Source of the DNA: Euclidia mi
Lineage: Eukaryota; Arthropoda; Insecta; Lepidoptera; Erebidae
NCBI GenBank assembly: GCA_944739405.2
Contig: OX123183.2
Coordinates: forward strand, 123,016,331-123,080,330
DNA: 64,000 nucleotides
Direction of reading: 5' to 3'
Made by a program: the position numbers and the translations under genes. The notes beneath the pieces were generated by a model. It was not told the DNA's origin and did no database searches. It worked only from the letters and a program-made list of their open reading frames with translations. Below, piece by piece: positions 1 through 10,394 of the stretch; the first letter of the stretch is position 1, and every line of letters begins with the position of its first letter.

Positions 1-228
1 ATAGTCCACCACGTTGGCTAAGTGCGGGTTGGCACACTTCACATGTCTTTCGAGAACATTATTTAGAACTCTCAGACATGAAGGTTTCCTCACAATGTTT
101 TCCTTTACCGATAAGCAAGCGATAATTAACAATTGAATACGCACTTAACTTCGAAAAGTCGTTGATGCGTGGATTCGAACCCGAGACCCTTAGCGTAGCA
201 GATTATCGGTGTTTCCACTCGGATATTG
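1..228 (-). mobile_element. tRNA-headed SINE (family B), truncated by window edge
   Basis: Antisense copy of the element that also lies at 63721-64000. Read on the minus strand it starts with a tRNA-like head whose B box (GGTTCGAATCC type) appears reversed as ggattcgaacccg near 172-184, followed by the body shared with the other copy. The 3' part lies beyond base 1. The family is assigned by comparison within this window only. Confidence 0.75.
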
Positions 229-278
229 CTGCTCTTCTCATAGTGAGAAGAAACTCGAGCCTAGCAGTGGGACAGTGT
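229..278 (+). repeat. SINE family B 3'-tail fragment
   Basis: A short plus-strand stretch that matches the last 45 or so bases of the SINE at 63721-64000 (cttctca..gtgagaag and cagcagtgggacagt). It lies directly against the head of the antisense copy at 1-228, so two fragments of one family abut in opposite orientation. Confidence 0.6.
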
Positions 279-328
279 ATATACAAGGCTGATGTTGATT
301 GGTGTTACATCCATATTTTGCCAGCTAT

Positions 329-592
329 GACTGCCTCCGTAGTCCAGTGGATAGCGTATGCGACTGCTGATCGGAGGTCCCAGGTTCGATTCCCGGGTCG
401 GGCAAAAGTGTTACTGGGTTTTTCCGAATTCTCAGTAGCAGCACGGAGTCTGGTGATGTGCCCGGTTACGGCAATAGGCTCGCCCCCTATTACGTGGGAC
501 CTAAAAATTCATGGCGAAATGTGGGTGTAATGTTACTAATTTTACACCTCTGCCTACCCCTTCGGGGATACAGGCTATAAAGTCTATTAAAA
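329..592 (+). mobile_element. SINE family A, head type 1
   Basis: Complete-looking SINE. It has a tRNA-like head with A box (TAGTCCAGTGG) and a perfect B box (GGTTCGATTCC), then a body with the cggagtctg and cctattacgtgggacc blocks, and a tail ctctgcctacccc..gggatacagg ending in A-rich sequence. The head type (gatagcgtatgcgactgctgat) is shared with the copy at 3306-3560 and differs from the others. The tail matches the 3' ends of RTE-like LINEs in this window. Confidence 0.85.
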
Positions 593-1429
593 AAATATTT
601 ACTAGGGTCTTTATTACTACTTGTTCAGTACTGCTTTGTTTATTTGTTTTGTAGACGGCAGTCTCTGTAACTTCTCAAGTGATTTAAACAAATTTCACTA
701 TTAGAAAGCTACGTTGTCAAGCCTAATCCAAGTCATGCCTGGTCATTCTCACGCTTGTGGGCTATTTGAAGATTCCCTACGCAACTCCATTGGAACTACC
801 AGCGACAACGCAACCACAATTACGTGTCGTATGTACCACAACGCAATCGCAGGAAGCCGCAGCGGCACTATTCGCCAGTAACCACTGGTAAACCGCATTT
901 TGTCGTGGCGGTAGTACGTTTGAATTGTGTAATCCAAAAATTGGTGCTTCTAGTCCGAATGTGTCTTTATTAGAATTTTGTTAGGACCTCTCAAAAGAAG
1001 AAATTTTCCTGATACGAAAGAAGAAAATCTAATAACAGAAAAGCGGATAAATGGTACAGATATAAAACATTCGATAATATCGTGGACAAAATACTTGATC
1101 CGTCGCAATGTGACGATTTTCTAATATAATAACGTACACGTCTCGGCAACGGGATTGAATACTAAACGACTTACCCACTGAGAGGGAAATAATACTGATT
1201 TTATACTTTGTTTGATAATATTTCTTTATAGGTGGATTGGAATGTCTTTTTGTGTGTATTTTTTTCGAATTGAGGTGATAGAGATTTTTCTACATAAGTA
1301 AAATCTTAATATTTTTAGTAAGCGTGCTTCAATGTAGACCATATCATCGCTTAAGATCAGGCGACATTCTGACCTAACGTATATAACGTTTATACCTAGC
1401 ATATGACAAGAAAAGAGTATATACCTTTT
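593..1429. other. No recognisable feature
   Basis: AT-rich sequence with a slightly GC-richer patch near 740-910. No credible coding frame, RNA gene or complete mobile-element terminus seen on either strand. Confidence 0.5.
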
Positions 1430-1745
1430 ATGGTAATAGGCGGCAAACGAGCAGACGGATCGCCTGATGGTAAGCAATTACCGCCGCCCATGTACACAAG
1501 CTGTTGCTTGCGGGGGCGGCAACGCACGCGTTGCCGCCCGTTGGGGTTGGGAAAAGGGATAGGATGAGGAGTGGGATGAGGGAGAAGGAATAGGCGATAG
1601 GGCCTCCGGTACTCTCACTCACCGAACGAAACGCAACAGTTTAGATACTGTTACTTTACGTTGATTTTCTGTGAGAGGGTAGTACTTCCCTGGTCGAGCC
1701 GGCCCATTCATGCTGAAATCAGCAAGGCTCTACTACCTTACAATG
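1430..1745. repeat. Unclassified interspersed repeat, GC-rich
   Basis: A GC-rich block in AT-rich surroundings containing a perfect 11-bp palindrome with a 2-base loop at 1515-1538 (ggcggcaacgc/gcgttgccgcc). Diverged pieces recur at about 63015-63165 and, reversed, at about 47160-47210, so it is an interspersed repeat. The class is unknown. The minus-strand open frame across it is not supported as a gene. Confidence 0.55.
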
Positions 1746-2215
1746 TATGTCCGTAGACGATACGTACTACTAAGCTATGTTGGTTGGCTATGGGGTTGTG
1801 CCACAGTAACGTAACTTGATTGATCGCTACGCTTTAGACTAGTTACAGATATATTGTTATGTTCTTTTTTGCAAAAGTGTTCTGTGCAAGATCTGGTAGC
1901 GGTGCGACAGCATTTCAATCCACGGCAACATAGTACTTGTATTATCTCTTGTATGTGGAAAAACAACCGTCCACACATAACCGGCCGGTGTCCGGTTGCA
2001 GTCCGAAAAAAATATTCGCTTCGCGAGCCGTACAAGACAGAATAGGTCAGTAAAGAATATAAATGGAAACGCCCCGAGGCTACTAGCAGAAACTTGAGAC
2101 ATTTCTCAAAATGATGAATGAGGCGAAAATATACATTTACATTGTTATGTTTTGGTTGTGATTGCCCTCTTAGTGTCAAGCTTATTTAGATGTTTCATTG
2201 TGAAGTTATTCATAT
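1746..2215. other. No recognisable feature
   Basis: Contains short open frames on both strands, none with recognisable motifs. No transposon termini seen. Confidence 0.45.
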
Positions 2216-2432
2216 TCTAATATATATACTAATATATAAAGCTGAAGCGTTTTTTGTTTGTTTGATTGAGCGCGCTAATCTCAGGAACTGCTGATCCGAT
2301 TTGAAAAATTCGTTCAGTGTTAGATAGCCCATTTATCGGAGAAGGCTATAGGCTATATAACATCACGCTATGAGGGACGGGAGCAGAGCAGTAGCCTTAA
2401 ATAACGCGGGTATAACCGCGGGCATCCTCTAG
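2216..2432 (+). mobile_element. Short non-autonomous Helitron (family A)
   Basis: Begins near TC, runs through the family 5' block (aatatataaagctgaag, cgcgctaatctcagg) and ends in a hairpin (gcgggtataaccgcgggc) about 10 bases before CTAG at 2429-2432, which is followed by T. These are classic Helitron features: no target duplication, insertion between A and T, 3' hairpin plus CTRR. No coding capacity. Related copies are at 16382-16549 (reverse) and 63282-63466. Confidence 0.85.
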
Positions 2433-3305
2433 TGATAGATAAGATAAGTGAATCGACAACAGTCTGAAGTTATGTAAAAAAAGCAACTAATCCAAATAAT
2501 GCCATAATTTGTTCGTACTATAATTGACGTATAATATTTTTTGTGTATCCATGTGAGTGTTGAACATTCAATACCTACAATATTTATAGTCTGAAATGCT
2601 ACACTAGTCCTTAATTCGTTAAATAAATTGCTGTCAAATGGCCCAGAATTTGTAATCTATATTACTCTGAAATGGACTCCCTCATAAGACAAAAACCATT
2701 TATATTCCCCCAGCATAGCCGTCATGGCCACTAAATATTAGATCAACTGGGTAATCTAAATATGTATTGTAACAAAACAAAATATAATAAATACACCCAA
2801 TTTAGAATTACTCATGAGTACTAGTAGGTAAGCAATAATACTAATTCCTTACCCAAAGTCTTAAAACAAAAAAGAACGAATCCAAGGCACATAGTGATAC
2901 ACGAATGTATAAAATATGTTAAGGGCGCAATTGAGAAGCACTCTCACTGCGTGACGTCACCAGCGAGGTTTGCCGACACAATTACGTGCGAGGAGCTAAT
3001 GAACGGAGAGAGATTCTCCGCTTGTATTGACGTTTTATAGAGTAACAGTCGAGAGAACGAAACAAGATTATTGTAACTGATGGTGAAACGTTTAGGTGTA
3101 TCAGTAATGTAATATTTTAAATCGCGTACATATTTTTATTAAGGCGGAAAACTGGACACCGATCCCAGTGCCAAACCGCTTGGCCGGTGTAGTATAGTAG
3201 GCCAAATAAGAGGATCGACTCACATAATAATTGTGATGAAGATGAGTAGGGGCTTATGTCCAGCTCTCTAATGCATTGCGTAAAGCTGTTTATATTGTTT
3301 TTTTT
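2433..3305. other. No gene; possible LINE tail scrap
   Basis: Mostly unrecognised AT-rich DNA. Around 3230-3270 the segment gatgaagatgag..ggggcttatgtccagctct resembles the 3' end of the LINE at 48187-50336 (tgtccagcagtgg, GAT-rich tail) and may be a worn LINE tail. Confidence 0.35.
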
Positions 3306-3560
3306 TGTAGTCTCACGCCTGTATCCCCGAGGGGGTAGGCAGAGGTGTAAATATTACACCCATATTTCGCCATGTATTTTTAGGTGACACGTAATAGGGG
3401 GCGAGCCTATTGCCGTTACTGGGCACATCAGCAGACTCCGGGCTGCTAATGAGTATTCGGAAAAACCCAGTAACACTTTTGCCCGACCCGGGAATCGAAT
3501 CCGGGACCTCCAATCAGCAGTCGCATACGCTATCTTCTGGACCACGGAGACAGTCAAAAC
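3306..3560 (-). mobile_element. SINE family A, head type 1, antisense
   Basis: Reverse copy. The tail (actcacgcctgtatccccga..gggtaggcagagg) lies at the low-coordinate end and the tRNA-like head with B box (reversed gggaatcgaatccggg) at 3485-3555. The head matches the 329-592 copy (gcatacgctatc) rather than the commoner type. A T-run at the low end is the reversed A-rich tail. Confidence 0.85.
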
Positions 3561-3889
3561 AGAACAAACAGGAACGAAAGGCTGTAAGATTATATATTTT
3601 TTCTCTTTATAGTATCTTTACCTTTATAGTAGTCATTTCATTGTATTAATTTGCTCGTATTCATTTAAGTGATTAAAATATGATTATTTGTTTAAGGCTT
3701 GGCACCGATTTCAAACCAATTAGTCAATGGCACATATAAATAATAGGTAGTATTTAATTAATGTTAAACCTTTATTATTTTTCACTTTTCCGTTTTTGAA
3801 GTCGGTTGTTTTTAACGTAGTTATTTTTATTTAATACTTTTTAGTGAACCTATTGTTGTATTGTCAACTAGTTATAGGTAGACCTACAA

Positions 3890-4201
3890 AAGGTGCTGCG
3901 CGCCTTAAAATATAGTTCTCAAGAAACGGGAACCGATAAAAGTAGTCGTCTCTGTAAAAATGCTCTTCGGGACACAGTTTTACGTTCTTGTGAGACTATT
4001 AAAGATCCTGAAAAACGTTTGTTGGCCAGGAAAGCATATATGAAATCACGTTAACGTCAAGAAACTCTTAAACAGTATAATTCTAGACTCAGTAAGATCC
4101 AAGAGCGTCTAGCGAATGAGTCTTTTGAGCGGAGAGCTAATAGACTTGGTCTCATTAATAATCGACAAATCACGGCATTACCGCATGATTTACTTCTTTG
4201 A
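3890..4201 (+). pseudogene. Degraded coding remnant, unidentified
   Basis: One plus-strand frame reads about 103 codons from roughly 3890 to a TGA at 4199-4201 with a single internal TAA near 4052. The composition is protein-like: many Arg, Lys, Glu and Ser, including NRLGLINNRQITALPHD near the end. I do not recognise the family. A charged transposon-encoded segment is one possibility and chance openness is another. There is no start codon with context and no neighbour that helps. Confidence 0.3.
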
Positions 4202-4472
4202 AGTCACCATTATCATCATTGTGCAATTCAAATAGATTTTTGTAATTAATGAGTTCGTATGGCCACCTTCTGACTCCTTCATCGGACGAGAACGAGCCCA
4301 AACTCTATAAAAATTTGTCAATAAATTACTGAGTTCCTATATTATTCCTATGGCCACCTTTCGATTCCATCATAAGTGCAGCTCTATGTCATAATAACTT
4401 TTCATTGTCATCCAATTTAAATACGCAGGTATACAAAACCAGACACCCGCTGTCTGACATATTTTTTTTATA

Positions 4473-4722
4473 GACTCACGCCTGTATCCCCAAAAGGGTA
4501 GGCAGAGGTGTAATATTACACCCACATTTCCCATGAATTTTTAGGTCCCACGTAATAGGGGGCGAGCCTATTGCCGTACCGGGCACATTACCAGACTCCG
4601 TGCTGCTACTGAAAATTTCCTAACGGAAAAACCCAATAACACTTTGCCCGACCCAGGAATCGAACCCGAGACCTCCCAATCCCACGCGCACATATATGCC
4701 GCGAGACCAACGAGGCAGTCTG
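4473..4722 (-). mobile_element. SINE family A, head type 2, antisense
   Basis: Reverse copy with tail at 4474-4520 (actcacgcctgtatccccaaaagggtaggcagagg in pieces), body, reversed B box (ggaatcgaacccgag) at about 4656-4670, and the type 2 head read as gccgcgagaccaacgaggcagtc at the high end. Confidence 0.85.
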
Positions 4723-4865
4723 TCCATTCCTTTTTGAAGTTTCTAGAATTTTCTAATTTTTATTCGAAATATTTAAATAATATTTTGATGACGCTGACGC
4801 TGCTGCTGCATCGGCGGAAACCCTCAAACGGCGCTAATACGAAAACCTGGCTGGTAATTACGTTT

Positions 4866-4958
4866 TTGAGCCGTTTGGGGTCGAAACGGGACATGGGGCC
4901 CTAGTGCAATGCGCGTGCACTAGGGCCCCATGTCCCGTTTCGACCCCAAACGGCTCAA
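4866..4958. repeat. Perfect 43-bp inverted repeat
   Basis: Arms at 4866-4908 and 4916-4958 are exact reverse complements separated by 7 bases. The outer part reads ttgagccgtttggggtcg and its complement. A transcript would fold into a 43-bp perfect stem. No TIR-type element could be delimited around it. Confidence 0.9.
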
Positions 4959-4960
4959 TT

Positions 4961-5164
4961 CTACAAAAAAATCGCCAGAAGGCTGTTCGATGCTTCCCGT
5001 AAGCAGAGGGCTGGTTTATATCTCGCTGAGAGAATAAGCATTGCCATTCAAGGTGGCAATGCTGCCAGCCTTCTGGGCACGCTACCGCTCGACAGCGTTG
5101 CGGAGGAATTTAATTTTATATTATATTTTATTTACTTTTCTTTTCATACTTTTGCTTTTTTATA
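4961..5164 (+). pseudogene. Coding remnant, unidentified transposon-like protein
   Basis: Directly after the inverted repeat, one frame is open for about 67 codons to a TAG near 5164. Its first 50 codons look protein-like (ARRLFDASRKQRAGLYLAER, then SIAIQGGNAASLLGTLPL) and the rest becomes AT-rich and probably non-coding. I do not recognise the family with any certainty. A C-terminal piece of a mobile-element protein is likeliest. Confidence 0.3.
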
Positions 5165-5165
5165 G

Positions 5166-5329
5166 TTTAGGATAGTTTAGTTATATAATTAGTTTTATTT
5201 TATTGTACATTATAATGTTAATCCTACTTATAGACCAATTATACTTTAGTTTATTTAAAGTCTACCTAAGATAAAAAATAAATTGCCAAATATTCATAAA
5301 CATTCCCCAAATTAAATAAAAACCAAAAT
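5166..5329. other. AT-rich, no feature
   Basis: Low-complexity AT-rich sequence with several polyadenylation-like AATAAA motifs; no gene or terminus recognised. Confidence 0.4.
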
Positions 5330-5339
5330 CCACTAACTG

Positions 5340-5405
5340 TTATGACTGTGATTTGAACCCACGCCTTTAGAACGTAAAGCGGATGTATTATCAGCACGGC
5401 CATCG
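5340..5405 (-). repeat. Possible tRNA-like SINE head
   Basis: On the minus strand a B-box-like GGGTTCAAATC is preceded by an A-box-like gatggccgtgctgat at roughly tRNA spacing. No acceptor stem closes, so it is not a tRNA gene. A worn SINE head is the best reading. Confidence 0.3.
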
Positions 5406-5689
5406 CCTTGTTATCGATTAGTGGCAAATTTAGCGAACACTTGACAGAGTGCTTACGTCATCTAACTTAAAACTGTCATTTTCAAATAATGAATGAAATA
5501 GTCTTCAAACCTTTTTGCTAATTATTATGTTTGACGACCGGCCATTTTGTCGTGTAGACGTCAGTAGTCCTTGGTGACCGTAGTGATGACAATTTTTCAT
5601 TACACCAGCCGTCACAATTATTATTCATAGGAATTTCAGCCTTAAGGATAGGTGAAAGTAAATAAAAAAATGCTCATAAAATAAAACTA
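5406..5689. other. No recognisable feature
   Basis: No coding frame or repeat terminus recognised. Confidence 0.4.
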
Positions 5690-5870
5690 CTGGGCCTACA
5701 TGAATCAATTTTTTATGGGACCAATTCAAAACTATTGCGCATCAAACAAAAAAAGAATTACGTAAATCGGTTCAGAAACCTCGGCGAAATCGGTGTACAT
5801 ACATCAAAAAAAATATATATCGGCCGAATTGAGAACCTCCTCCTTTTTTTTTGTTTGAAGTCGGTTAAAA
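5690..5870. repeat. Interspersed repeat end with gagaacctcctcc motif
   Basis: Contains gaattgagaacctcctcc, a T-run and gaagtcggttaa, a combination recalled from a common lepidopteran repeat 3' end. A shorter gaagtcggtt scrap is at about 3798. Family not assigned. Confidence 0.4.
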
Positions 5871-6732
5871 AAGGCGTATGAATCGATCTAGTAATTCTAT
5901 TTCCTCCGAATTGTTTTTTGTTTAAAACATATGTGAATCAATAATTATTTTACGGCAATAATTCTGGATTAAAAATAACATAAGTAAGTTATTTAAAATT
6001 AGTGGTACACAAATTGTGATTTTATCCAGCCTTTCGAGTTTTAAATGTGTGTATGTTGTCTAATTCCTATAAGGTTTTGCAGTTACTTAGCTTAACCCAT
6101 GTGTTATTGAGAGTAAATGATGATGGTGGGAGTTGTATTTGTGTTTGTATCATTATTCCCGCTTAATTTGTTTGTAGCTGCGAAGCGATATCCATTTTAT
6201 ATAGATAAAACCTTCATTTTAAATAGCACTCATTACAAAACCTAGGTAGGGTATAAATATAAAATTTAATCAAAATATTCCCTAGGAAATTTTCTCTGGA
6301 ATATCCTAGTACGACATAAGTCATCTCACCTTTCGATCAATTCGACGTAAGGCATCTTGATTGGCTTGATACAAGGTCAGGAATCAGTGCGAGCCAATCC
6401 AATCAATCGACATCTAATGACATCTCTCGTATCTCTATCGTGAGATGGCTCACATCTCACGGTGGATTGCAATAAGCCCCCTGAAGAGACAAGCAGTATT
6501 TTGTCAGACTTCACAAAGACTGTTTTATGTCTAACGCAACAGAGGGTTTCTTGTTCTCAAATATGTTTTACTTTTTCTATACACCTTTCAAGTTAGAACT
6601 TTTATACCCATTTTGATAAGAAATAGAATCAGGAAACCTTAACACAAAGGACCATGGGCAAAAATGTATGAAGCCTGGGCTCACCCACCAACAGAGATGA
6701 GACCACTTTGAATATACTTGTAAAGCACTAAA
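5871..6732. other. No recognisable feature
   Basis: AT-rich. Short open frames only, none with motifs. Local self-complementary stretches near 6290-6480 (gacatctc/gagatg) are not long enough to delimit an element. Confidence 0.4.
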
Positions 6733-6976
6733 TCTTAATATATAAAATCCTTGCGTTACTGACTGACTGACAAACACGCTACAGCCGAAACTATTGGGCG
6801 CAGGAAGCTGAAATTTGGCATGTATGTTCCTTGGGGACCGTAGGGGTGCACTAAGAAGGGATTGCCCGAAATTCCCACGGGATCGGCCAAAACGGGTAAA
6901 TTAAAGAAAAATGCAGGCGTAGCTGCAGCAGCTACGCCTGCATTTTTTTATTGCAGCTGCTGCTGGCGTCTTCTAG
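6733..6976 (+). mobile_element. Non-autonomous Helitron (family B)
   Basis: Starts with TC (6733) after A and ends with CTAG (6973-6976) before T, the Helitron insertion signature. Near the 3' end is a perfect 14-bp palindrome (gcaggcgtagctgc, 1-base gap, gcagctacgcctgc) at 6914-6942, followed by a second partial copy of the same motif. No coding capacity. Matches 26746-26955 (reverse) and a degenerate copy at 46537-46700. Confidence 0.85.
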
Positions 6977-7284
6977 TATAAAGATATAAACTCATTTTTG
7001 CGAAGAATCCATGGGGTTATTTTGCTATAAATATTTTTCTCCTACCATAAATAAACTATAATCCTGCAAAGTAATGCTGTTATGGCATTGTAGTTTTTGT
7101 TGTTTCACATCTTTAACTAGTTTTAATTCCATGTGCAAAGAATACATAAAAAATAAAACAGCTGCTAACAGTTAAAAATATTTTTATTAACATTTCAATC
7201 AATATCAATAATAATATCGTTTAGGTGACCTGTCGGTGGATTAAATTATATGTGCCGAGAGGATGCACGAAAACACACAGACAA
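6977..7284. other. No recognisable feature
   Basis: AT-rich spacer between a Helitron and a LINE tail; nothing recognised. Confidence 0.4.
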
Positions 7285-7455
7285 CATACATACATACATA
7301 GACTCACGCCTGTTTCCCGGAGGGGTAGGCAGTGACTACGGAACGCCATTTGCAACGATCCTGACATATCTCTCTTGCTTCATTCACTCCCATCAGATTC
7401 CTCATGCATGCTCTTCGGTTAAGGGTACTTCTAACCTGTCCTGGTTTTAGGACAC
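7285..7455 (-). pseudogene. RTE-like LINE, 3' end only
   Basis: Minus strand encodes the last 45 or so residues of the same LINE protein found at 10934-11626 and 22196-22345, ending TAYPSGKQA and a stop, then gtctatgtatgtatg as the microsatellite tail (catacatacata on plus). The shared pattern is NRRAC, then a run ending WRSVV.AYP.G.. before the stop. A heavily 5'-truncated copy, as is usual for LINE insertions. The protein end and tail are also shared with SINE family A. Confidence 0.75.
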
Positions 7456-7591
7456 ACAGATGACACCGTGAGAATCACGAGTCGACTGACTGAGAGCAGA
7501 CGGGTGCCCGGGCAGGCGTCCGAGAGGTGTAAGAGGTAAGGAGAGTGTTGTAAATCACGCTAGCGCATCTATTGTTTACCATTATTTTAAA

Positions 7592-7834
7592 CAGTGGCGT
7601 AGGAAGGGAGAGGGGGTGGCAGGGGCGGTCCGCCCCGGATATTACCCTTTTTGGGGTGCCACCCCAAACTCGACTTTAAGAACAATGTACAAACATAAAA
7701 AAACATAGACACTAGCTCAGCACTACGATTCGGGGGCAGTTAGCCCGTAATTGTTAGGTATCGACTAAAAAAAAAAGAAAAAGGTCGACCGCCAACTTCC
7801 GCCCCGGGTGCCACCCAAGCTAACTACGCCACTG
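7592..7834. mobile_element. hAT-type MITE with 8-bp target duplication
   Basis: Terminal inverted repeats begin CAGTGGCGTAG and end CTACGCCACTG and extend imperfectly inward through GGGGTGGCA- and GGGGCGG-like blocks. The flanks attttaaa (7584-7591) and attttgaa (7835-7842) form an 8-bp target duplication with one change, the hAT hallmark. 243 bp, no coding capacity, with a poly-A patch inside. Confidence 0.9.
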
Positions 7835-7842
7835 ATTTTGAA

Positions 7843-8599
7843 GTATAAATATATTGTTACTATAACAGTTTTATGACTAACAATTGTATTTTTCTACAAA
7901 ATCTATTTAAGTGAATATCTTTTTTCTGCAAGGGAATTGAAGGTGGTGCTGGTAGTAACAATTTTAGTAAGAACAAAATCCTTTACAATTGCATATGCCA
8001 TAACTTTGTTGGACACTGAGCCCAATTTGACTCATGGTCCTTTGTGCCACACGGCACTAAATTAGTCTAACATTAATATAAACATATGTGTATTATGTCA
8101 AAACCATGGCGTAATTAATGTTTGTGCTGAAAATGTATTTGAAAAGAAAATGGCTTATTTACTTTTTAAAAGCCGTATAACTCCTACAGCCTTTTAACGT
8201 GAAACATGACCTACGTTTTAGAGTACCGAACCCCGCAATAACATTTATGCTACACCATGAAAGAATTTTATTGAAATTGGAAAAAGATATGCAAATACGA
8301 ATTATCATATTATTATGTGAAGTGATGGACATGGTACAGAATTATTTGTATTTAAATTTGTAAATTATTAGGGCATCGCGGTGACCAATATTTTGAATCC
8401 TCGTACCAAATGCATTTTATGTAACATTTACATATTTATTCACTTTTGGATTGTACACATTATTTTTTGGTTTGTCTGATAGGTCTGTGCAATAGCGATT
8501 TTATACGCTCAGTCTTGAACTTATACTTCAAAGTGCTATTCCGTGAGAGAATGAAGAGGAAACATCACAGCAAGACCACATTAAAAGAAAAAAAAAGAA
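7843..8599. other. No recognisable feature
   Basis: AT-rich. A 60-codon plus-strand frame at 8446-8628 ends in a Lys-rich low-complexity stretch caused by A-rich DNA and is not supported as a gene. Confidence 0.4.
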
Positions 8600-8805
8600 A
8601 AGAAAACGTTTATTTTGTCCTCACATGACACTTTTGTACACTAAATTCTCATACAAAGAGAGAGAAAAAAAAAAGTAACAAAAATAATATAGGAACATCA
8701 TTAGTGAGGCCAAAATTGGATCCTGCCTCAGCGAATGCTGCGACAAACTTTGCCGCAGCGCTGTTATTCTGGCAAGTCCAGTAAGTGGCGTCACGGATTC
8801 ACAAT
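8600..8805 (-). repeat. Probable LINE 3' UTR fragment, antisense
   Basis: Starts with an A-rich run and cgtttattt (reversed polyadenylation-like tail), followed by gctgcgacaaactttgccgcagc and ctggcaagtccagt, sequence I associate with 3' UTRs of lepidopteran CR1/Jockey-like LINEs. No coding part. Identification is from memory and tentative. Confidence 0.35.
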
Positions 8806-8870
8806 AAGAAAAATAAAAGCATACAAAATAAAACCTATAAACATCAAACACAAAAAAAATATATATATAA

Positions 8871-10215
8871 CTAGCTGACCCAGCGAACTTCGTATCGCCT
8901 TTTTAAGAGTTTTTATTTAATTCTCTTTTTTCCAAGCCCCTTTTCCAAAGTTACCATTGACTTAGCGCTTAATCTCTTATCATTTCAGGGTCTATAAATG
9001 ATGAACAAACAAACATAGATTTTTATATACCTAATATTGAATTCCCCATTCCTTAAAATATCGGAGACGATACCCATATCGACTTTTAAAAAAATCCCGT
9101 CCGCCATCTTTGATTTCCAACCCGCCATCTTTGATCACGAAATAGATGTTGTATTTGGATTCACCATGCCTGAAATCATCAGAGACGATACCCATATTGA
9201 TTTTTTTAATTTTTTCCATCCGCCATTTTTGATTTCCCATCCACCATCTTGAATCACGAAATAGATGTTGTATTTGGATTCCCCATCCCTTGAAACATCG
9301 GAGACGATACTCATATTATTTTTTTTTTATTTTCCAACCGCCATCTTTGATCACAAAATAGATGGTGTTTTTGAATTCCCCATTCCTTAAAATATCGGAG
9401 ACGATACCCATATCGACTTTAATAAAAATCCCGCCCGCCGTCTTTGATTTTCTATCCGCCATCTTTGATCACGAAATAGATGTTGTATTTGAATTCTCCA
9501 TCCCTTAAATCATCAGAGACGATACCCATATTGATTTTTAAAATTTTTCCCATCCGCCATCTTTGATTTCCCATCCACCATCTTGAATCACGAAACAGAT
9601 GTTGTATTTGGATTCTCCATCCCTTTTTACATCGCAGAGGATACCAATATTGACTTTTTTTAAATTTTCCCATCCGCCATCTTTGATTTTCCATCCGCCA
9701 TCTTTGATCACGAAATAGATGTTGTATTTCGATTCCCCACCCCTTAAAGTATCGAAGGCGATATCCATATTGATTTTTTAAATTTTTACATCCGCCATCT
9801 TTGATTTCCCGTCCGCCATCTTGGATCACTAAATGCGTCCCGAAAATCTCGAAAACGATACCCATATAGATTGTATCCTATTCGTTTAGCCTCTTTTTGC
9901 CTTTGACCCAACCCTCCCCCTTCTCGTGTGACCATTTTATTATTTTTGTCTAGCCCCTAAAAGTTGTGGTGTAATTGCCTTTCGGAATAATTGGGCTATC
10001 ATAAGCATAACAATTTTTAAAATCCAACTGCTAGTTCCTGAGTTTAGCCGACATTATCTTTTAGCCGGCCTCAAAGGGTCGATGCGTTATGTTATATAGC
10101 CTATAGCCTTCCGGAATAACTGGGCTATCGTATACAAAAATAATTTTTCAGATCCGACTGGTAGGTTCTGAGATTAGCGCGTTCAAACAAACAAACTCTT
10201 CCGCTTTATTATATT
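8871..10215 (-). mobile_element. Helitron with internal tandem array, copy 1
   Basis: Reverse Helitron. A|CTAG at 8870-8874 is the 3' end, followed by its subterminal block (ctgacccagcgaactt). The 5' block reads reversed as gcgcgttcaaacaaac...ttccgctttattatatta up to about 10215, where it meets the 3' end of a second Helitron, so the terminal TC is missing. The interior is a tandem array of about six units of roughly 118 bp (cgccatctttgatcacgaaa, gttgtatttggattcc, ggagacgatacccata). No helicase or Rep coding sequence, so non-autonomous. Confidence 0.8.
9010..9860. repeat. Tandem array, period about 118 bp (in copy 1)
   Basis: Unit markers such as cacgaaatagatg occur near 9137, 9256, 9352, 9472, 9591 and 9709, giving spacings of about 96-120 bp. 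Each unit holds one or two ccgccatctttgat blocks and one ggagacgatacccatat block. Units differ by point changes and small indels. Minus-strand open frames through it (repeated KDGGWE-like peptides) follow from the repeat and are not genes. Confidence 0.85.
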
Positions 10216-10394
10216 ACTAGCTGACCCAGCGAACTCCGTATCGCCTTTTTAAGAGTTTTTATTGAATTCCCTTTTTTCCAAGCCCCTTTTCCAAGTTACT
10301 ATTGACTTGGCGCTTAATCTTTTATCATTGCAGGGTCTATAAATGATGCAAAAACAAACATAGATTTTGATATAATATTGAATTGCCCATTCGT

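Noticed and set aside
329..405. Functional tRNA gene
   Set aside because: A and B boxes are good but the acceptor stem does not close and the sequence continues into the SINE body; the same holds for the heads at 3485, 15522, 25363 and 63721.
1428..1622. 64-codon minus-strand frame
   Set aside because: Lies in an interspersed repeat with diverged copies lacking the frame.
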